This document shows, in pieces, positions 29,459-31,939 of a stretch of DNA of 31,939 nucleotides. Origin of the DNA: a virus. The DNA lies in the IMG/VR virus record IMGVR_UViG_3300042874_000121, positions 1-31,939 of that record; one strand, written 5' to 3'. Within the stretch, counting starts at the first letter, position 1. The number at the start of each line of letters is the position of its first letter. Below the pieces are notes generated by a model. The model saw nothing but the letters and a program-made list of their open reading frames with translations. It was not told where the DNA came from and ran no database searches. Position numbers and translations under genes: made by a program.

Positions 29459-30606
29459 TGAGCCAGCCAAAGCACAATGTGTGGTTAACCAATAAAAGCT
29501 GGCAGAAGCTGGCCCTTCTCAGTTATCAAAATTTACAATATTCAAGAGTTATTAACGGCATCGGTCAGGCTTACTGGGAAATGCAGATACAAAATCCTGT
29601 GTTTACACAAGAGCTAGAAGACGGTTCATATTTTAATTTCATGGACAACTCGTATTATGTGATGATAGAGCGAAATGGTGCTATAGTTTTCAGGGGAGAG
29701 ATAGATGAAATGCCACCTGCCGACACTAAAGGAGGATCTAATGACGCTCTTGGAGCCATGGACAGAATTGCTTTTCGTGCTTCACATAAACTAGACCAAG
29801 CTCGTAATGTAGTTGTAACTCCTGACGCAGACTCCTCTTTTTACATACGCAGTTTTGATGATGTGTCCGTCGGTACAGCTGTGCAAACCCTTATGACGGA
29901 AGCTATTGGAAAAACAAACTCTCCCCTGTCTGATGTAACTATTGGGACAATAGAAAATCCCTACAACGAAGCTGGAGAAGAAATAAAAATAACCTTAGCA
30001 CAACAGTTCGAGGCCTACGATACTCTAACAGTGATAGACGCCTTAGCTTATGTGGCTAACGCTGACTACTGGCTAGACGAGGACAACAAATTCCATTTCG
30101 TTCGATATAAGGGGCAAAAACAACCAAATGTCATATTTAGACTACACTTTGGAGAAAGCGGAAATAATCTGGCTTCATTGAAAGTTAATATCAACAAAAG
30201 AGAAATGGCCAACAAGGTCATAGTGTATGGTGCTGGTACAGGAACTGAGGTTAAGTTCGGAGAGGCCGTTGATGCAACTCACCAAACTAAATATGGGCTA
30301 AAAGAAAAATTAGTTCCAAGAAGATTATTAGATACTGACGATGTAGTAGATGCGTACGCTAAGAGCAAGATAGACGAATTAACTTCTCCAGGAAACGTGG
30401 TGGTATTCACTCCAACTCAGAGCCATGAACCTCTTTTGGGCTTTTCTATTGGTGATATTATTACTGTTGATGTTAATTGGTTTATATATAAATTTATCAA
30501 AGAGTTTCGTGTTGAGGGAATCACTACCTATGTTAATCAAGAAAATTCAGAATTTTTTAGCTATAATTTAAGTATTCCTAAAAAGGTACGTACAACGCCA
30601 GCTTAA
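29458..30606 (+). CDS. Tail protein, ReqiPepy6 Gp37-like
   Basis: The ATG is coupled to the upstream stop. The 382-residue product has the order of the Gp37-like/Tal N-terminal hub: MEMQIQNP-like pairing strands (YWEMQIQNPVF), FRGEIDEMPPAD, FDDVSVGTAVQTLMTEA, YDTLTVIDALAYVANADYWLDEDNKFHFV and a C-terminal FSIGDIITVDVNWFIYKF strand set. This is the tail-tip hub that in long-tailed phages caps the tube and supports the peptidase or fibre parts. No peptidase domain is attached, so this version is hub only. Order after Dit is as expected. Confidence 0.7.
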   Translation: MSQPKHNVWLTNKSWQKLALLSYQNLQYSRVINGIGQAYWEMQIQNPVFTQELEDGSYFNFMDNSYYVMIERNGAIVFRGEIDEMPPADTKGGSNDALGAMDRIAFRASHKLDQARNVVVTPDADSSFYIRSFDDVSVGTAVQTLMTEAIGKTNSPLSDVTIGTIENPYNEAGEEIKITLAQQFEAYDTLTVIDALAYVANADYWLDEDNKFHFVRYKGQKQPNVIFRLHFGESGNNLASLKVNINKREMANKVIVYGAGTGTEVKFGEAVDATHQTKYGLKEKLVPRRLLDTDDVVDAYAKSKIDELTSPGNVVVFTPTQSHEPLLGFSIGDIITVDVNWFIYKFIKEFRVEGITTYVNQENSEFFSYNLSIPKKVRTTPA

Positions 30607-30615
30607 AGGAGATAA

Positions 30616-31287
30616 ATGGACGAAACAAATGTCACACAAAAAATAACCGAGCGAACCAGGCCGACTGACGGTATGGAGTTTCGTACTCAAACATTAGAAA
30701 AACATAACCAAATACGAAAAATATCTTCCCTGGACGGATTAACCTATTTCGATACTGAGACAGGAGAAATTTTTATGAAAGACGGTTCTATCACAATGGG
30801 TAATATAACTATTAAAGATGGCGCTATTGTGATGTCAGACGGCAGCAACAAACGAGTAGTTTTAGATGGCAATTCAATGAAGGTGTCTCAAGCTGGTTAC
30901 GACGCAGACACGACTACAGACGACAAACTCATTATGAGTTCTGATTTTAATATGTACAAAATAGTTAAAATAATGACTGGAACAATCACAACTGGAGGTG
31001 TGGGCGTTGAATATTCATCTACTGTTTCACACGATTTAGGTTATAAACCAATGGTGTTCGGTTCTGTCATAAGCTCAGAGGACAGCAAATTAAGACCTTT
31101 GCCAGCCGCTTTTTTTAATACTGATACATTCAGGGTAGTCGGTGCTTTTGCACAAATACAAGACGTGACTGACACTCAGGCAACAGTTAAATTAGAGATT
31201 TGCAGTTTCCTTGGTCTTTCTTCTTTCGGCGCCAACGGAAAAACACTAAACTACAAATTGTATTTTGTCAGAGAGACAGCTAATTAA
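30616..31287 (+). CDS. Terminal tail-tip/baseplate protein (223 aa)
   Basis: AAAGGAG lies 5 nt before the ATG. The N-terminal 45 residues are helical; residues 50-105 form repeated short strands (DGSITMGNITIKDGAIVMSDGSNKR..., split at its turns), a beta-helix-like stem common in fibres. The C-terminal part is a globular beta domain (GYKPMVFGSVISSEDS...). It is the last rightward gene; its stop overlaps the convergent dockerin-like gene by 4 nt. It probably caps or decorates the tail tip. Confidence 0.6.
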   Translation: MDETNVTQKITERTRPTDGMEFRTQTLEKHNQIRKISSLDGLTYFDTETGEIFMKDGSITMGNITIKDGAIVMSDGSNKRVVLDGNSMKVSQAGYDADTTTDDKLIMSSDFNMYKIVKIMTGTITTGGVGVEYSSTVSHDLGYKPMVFGSVISSEDSKLRPLPAAFFNTDTFRVVGAFAQIQDVTDTQATVKLEICSFLGLSSFGANGKTLNYKLYFVRETAN

Positions 31288-31445
31288 AACTTGAAATTTT
31301 GAGATATTTTCGATAAGTCTTTGATGTCAACACGACCATCTAAGTTAATATCACCCCTACCCATTTCTAAAATACACAGAAACAGGACTAAAATAACCAT
31401 AGAAACCATAACAACCACAGCTGTTTTACCTTTAAAAAACTTCAT
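31284..31445 (-). CDS. Membrane-anchored dockerin-like miniprotein (53 aa)
   Basis: GGGAG precedes ATG 31445. The 53-residue product has a basic N-terminus (MKFFKGK), one membrane segment (residues 8-26), a short MGRG link and then a single calcium loop D32-I-N34-L-D36-G-R-V-D40-I-K-D43 followed by LSKISQNF. That is the F-hand/EF-hand repeat of type I dockerins, which in cellulosomes bind cohesins; dockerins normally carry two repeats, here only one. The loop would face outside the cytoplasm. It ends by overlapping the last tail gene. Confidence 0.65.
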   Translation of the reverse strand: MKFFKGKTAVVVMVSMVILVLFLCILEMGRGDINLDGRVDIKDLSKISQNFKF

Positions 31446-31480
31446 AATGCTCCCAGTTTAATTTTTTTACTAAAAACGAT

Positions 31481-31630
31481 TCAGACTACGTTGCCCATTG
31501 TTTTCTTCACAGATTCTAGTATTCTGCTAATCTTTATACAATACTCTATACAATATCTAACTTCTTCTGTCAACTCTTCATTCTTTTGTTCTAGTTCTTC
31601 TATTTTTTCAATCAGGCTTTTATCTTCCAT
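31481..31630 (-). CDS. Coiled-coil miniprotein (49 aa)
   Basis: GAGGAG lies 7 nt before ATG 31630, and the start overlaps the glycosyltransferase stop by 11 nt. The 49-residue product is a charged heptad helix (EKIEELEQKNEELTEEV) followed by two Cys (YCIEYCIKI) and a Lys-rich tail. It could be a dimeric partner of its neighbours; function unknown. Confidence 0.55.
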   Translation of the reverse strand: MEDKSLIEKIEELEQKNEELTEEVRYCIEYCIKISRILESVKKTMGNVV

Positions 31631-31939
31631 TTAGTATCTCCTCGTATATTTCTAACCATTTACGCCACTCGGTGTTGAAATTATGGTAGTTTTTTATGTT
31701 ATTTACGGAAAGATCGACAATGTTTTGCCTTTCTTCCTCATTTTCTATTAAAAAAGAGATGTCGTCTATCCACTCTTGTTTAGAGTTAGCCATCATGCCA
31801 AGTTCTTCGTCTTTTCTTATAACCTCAGTAAAAGGACTAATCCCTTGATATACTCCAGCAATACCAGCCATTGAGTAATCAAAATATTTTAAATAGCTTT
31901 TTCCTTTGTCCTGTCTTTGGTTAGACAAAGTAGCAAGAC
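31620..31939 (-). CDS. Glycosyltransferase, C-terminal part (partial, cut by right edge)
   Basis: The frame is open to the window end, so the N-terminal domain is missing. The visible 106 residues show the nucleotide-sugar side of a GT-B enzyme: KGKSYLKYFDYSMAGIAGVY, then ISPFTEVIRKDEELGMMANSKQEWIDDISFLIE. This corresponds to the KS..KY.EY...G.P...S...P..E.I.d..nG.lv motif order of GT1/GT4 family proteins. Phage glycosyltransferases modify phage DNA or host surface polysaccharide; which applies here is unknown. It leads the leftward group that also holds the coiled-coil and dockerin miniproteins. Confidence 0.75.
   Translation of the reverse strand, partial: LATLSNQRQDKGKSYLKYFDYSMAGIAGVYQGISPFTEVIRKDEELGMMANSKQEWIDDISFLIENEEERQNIVDLSVNNIKNYHNFNTEWRKWLEIYEEILNGR

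Noticed and set aside
1-31939. CRISPR array, insertion sequence, integrase/att site or recoded stop codons
   Set aside because: No regularly spaced repeats, transposase or integrase was seen, and all main genes read cleanly in the standard code.

Overview
The window is a stretch of a tailed double-stranded DNA bacteriophage genome (Caudoviricetes). It carries terminase, portal, scaffold, an N4-gp56-type major capsid protein, tail/fibre proteins and a lysis module, packed into dense operons with Shine-Dalgarno sites, ATGA/TAATG stop-start overlaps and the standard code. It is AT-rich by eye, apart from a few islands. No integrase or repressor is recognisable, and no polymerase, primase or helicase is present, so the replication genes must lie outside. 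The host cannot be fixed. A SemiSWEET-type transporter, a dockerin-like calcium loop and a glycosyltransferase suggest an uncultivated bacterium, but that is inference.

Layout, left to right. (1) 1-2455: a leftward operon of very small genes (30-159 codons, several of them single-membrane-span or Cys-rich) driven by a near-consensus promoter at 2760-2788. (2) 2456-3349: an AT-rich control region with 13-15 bp direct repeats, palindromes and a perfect DnaA-box match; it could be a replication origin. (3) 3350-5457: rightward small and large terminase genes, apparently on a leaderless mRNA. (4) 5366-10342: leftward accessory/early genes in at least three promoter-defined sections. It encodes a probable Acb2/Tad1-family cyclic-nucleotide sponge, a small protein with an SSB-like C-terminal tip, an HNH endonuclease, zinc-knuckle proteins, and two protein-free, strongly base-paired stretches (7034-7498 and 9960-10305) that look like structured non-coding RNAs. 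(5) 10434-24702: rightward virion genes (portal, two very large virion proteins, scaffold, capsid, two large fibre/receptor-binding proteins). (6) 24695-26653: lysis and morons: an XhlA-like membrane protein, an M23 peptidase endolysin, an HNH protein overlapping a SemiSWEET-like transporter gene, and a holin. (7) 26711-31287: head-tail adaptor, Dit-like protein, Gp37-like tail protein and tip proteins. (8) 31284-31939: leftward glycosyltransferase (cut by the edge), a coiled-coil miniprotein and a membrane-anchored dockerin-like miniprotein.

The promoters visible from sequence (17-nt spacers, good -10 boxes) face away from two divergent control regions (about 2460-3350 and 9960-10434), separating leftward early-type genes from rightward packaging and morphogenesis genes. 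No tape-measure or tail-tube gene is seen, although Dit-like and Gp37-like siphovirus-type tail-tip proteins are present. The best candidates for undescribed biology are the two structured RNA regions, the sponge-like protein, the SemiSWEET/HNH overlap, the dockerin miniprotein, and three RNA structures placed over ribosome-binding sites or operon leaders. All function calls come from reading the sequence and remembered family motifs; no search was run.
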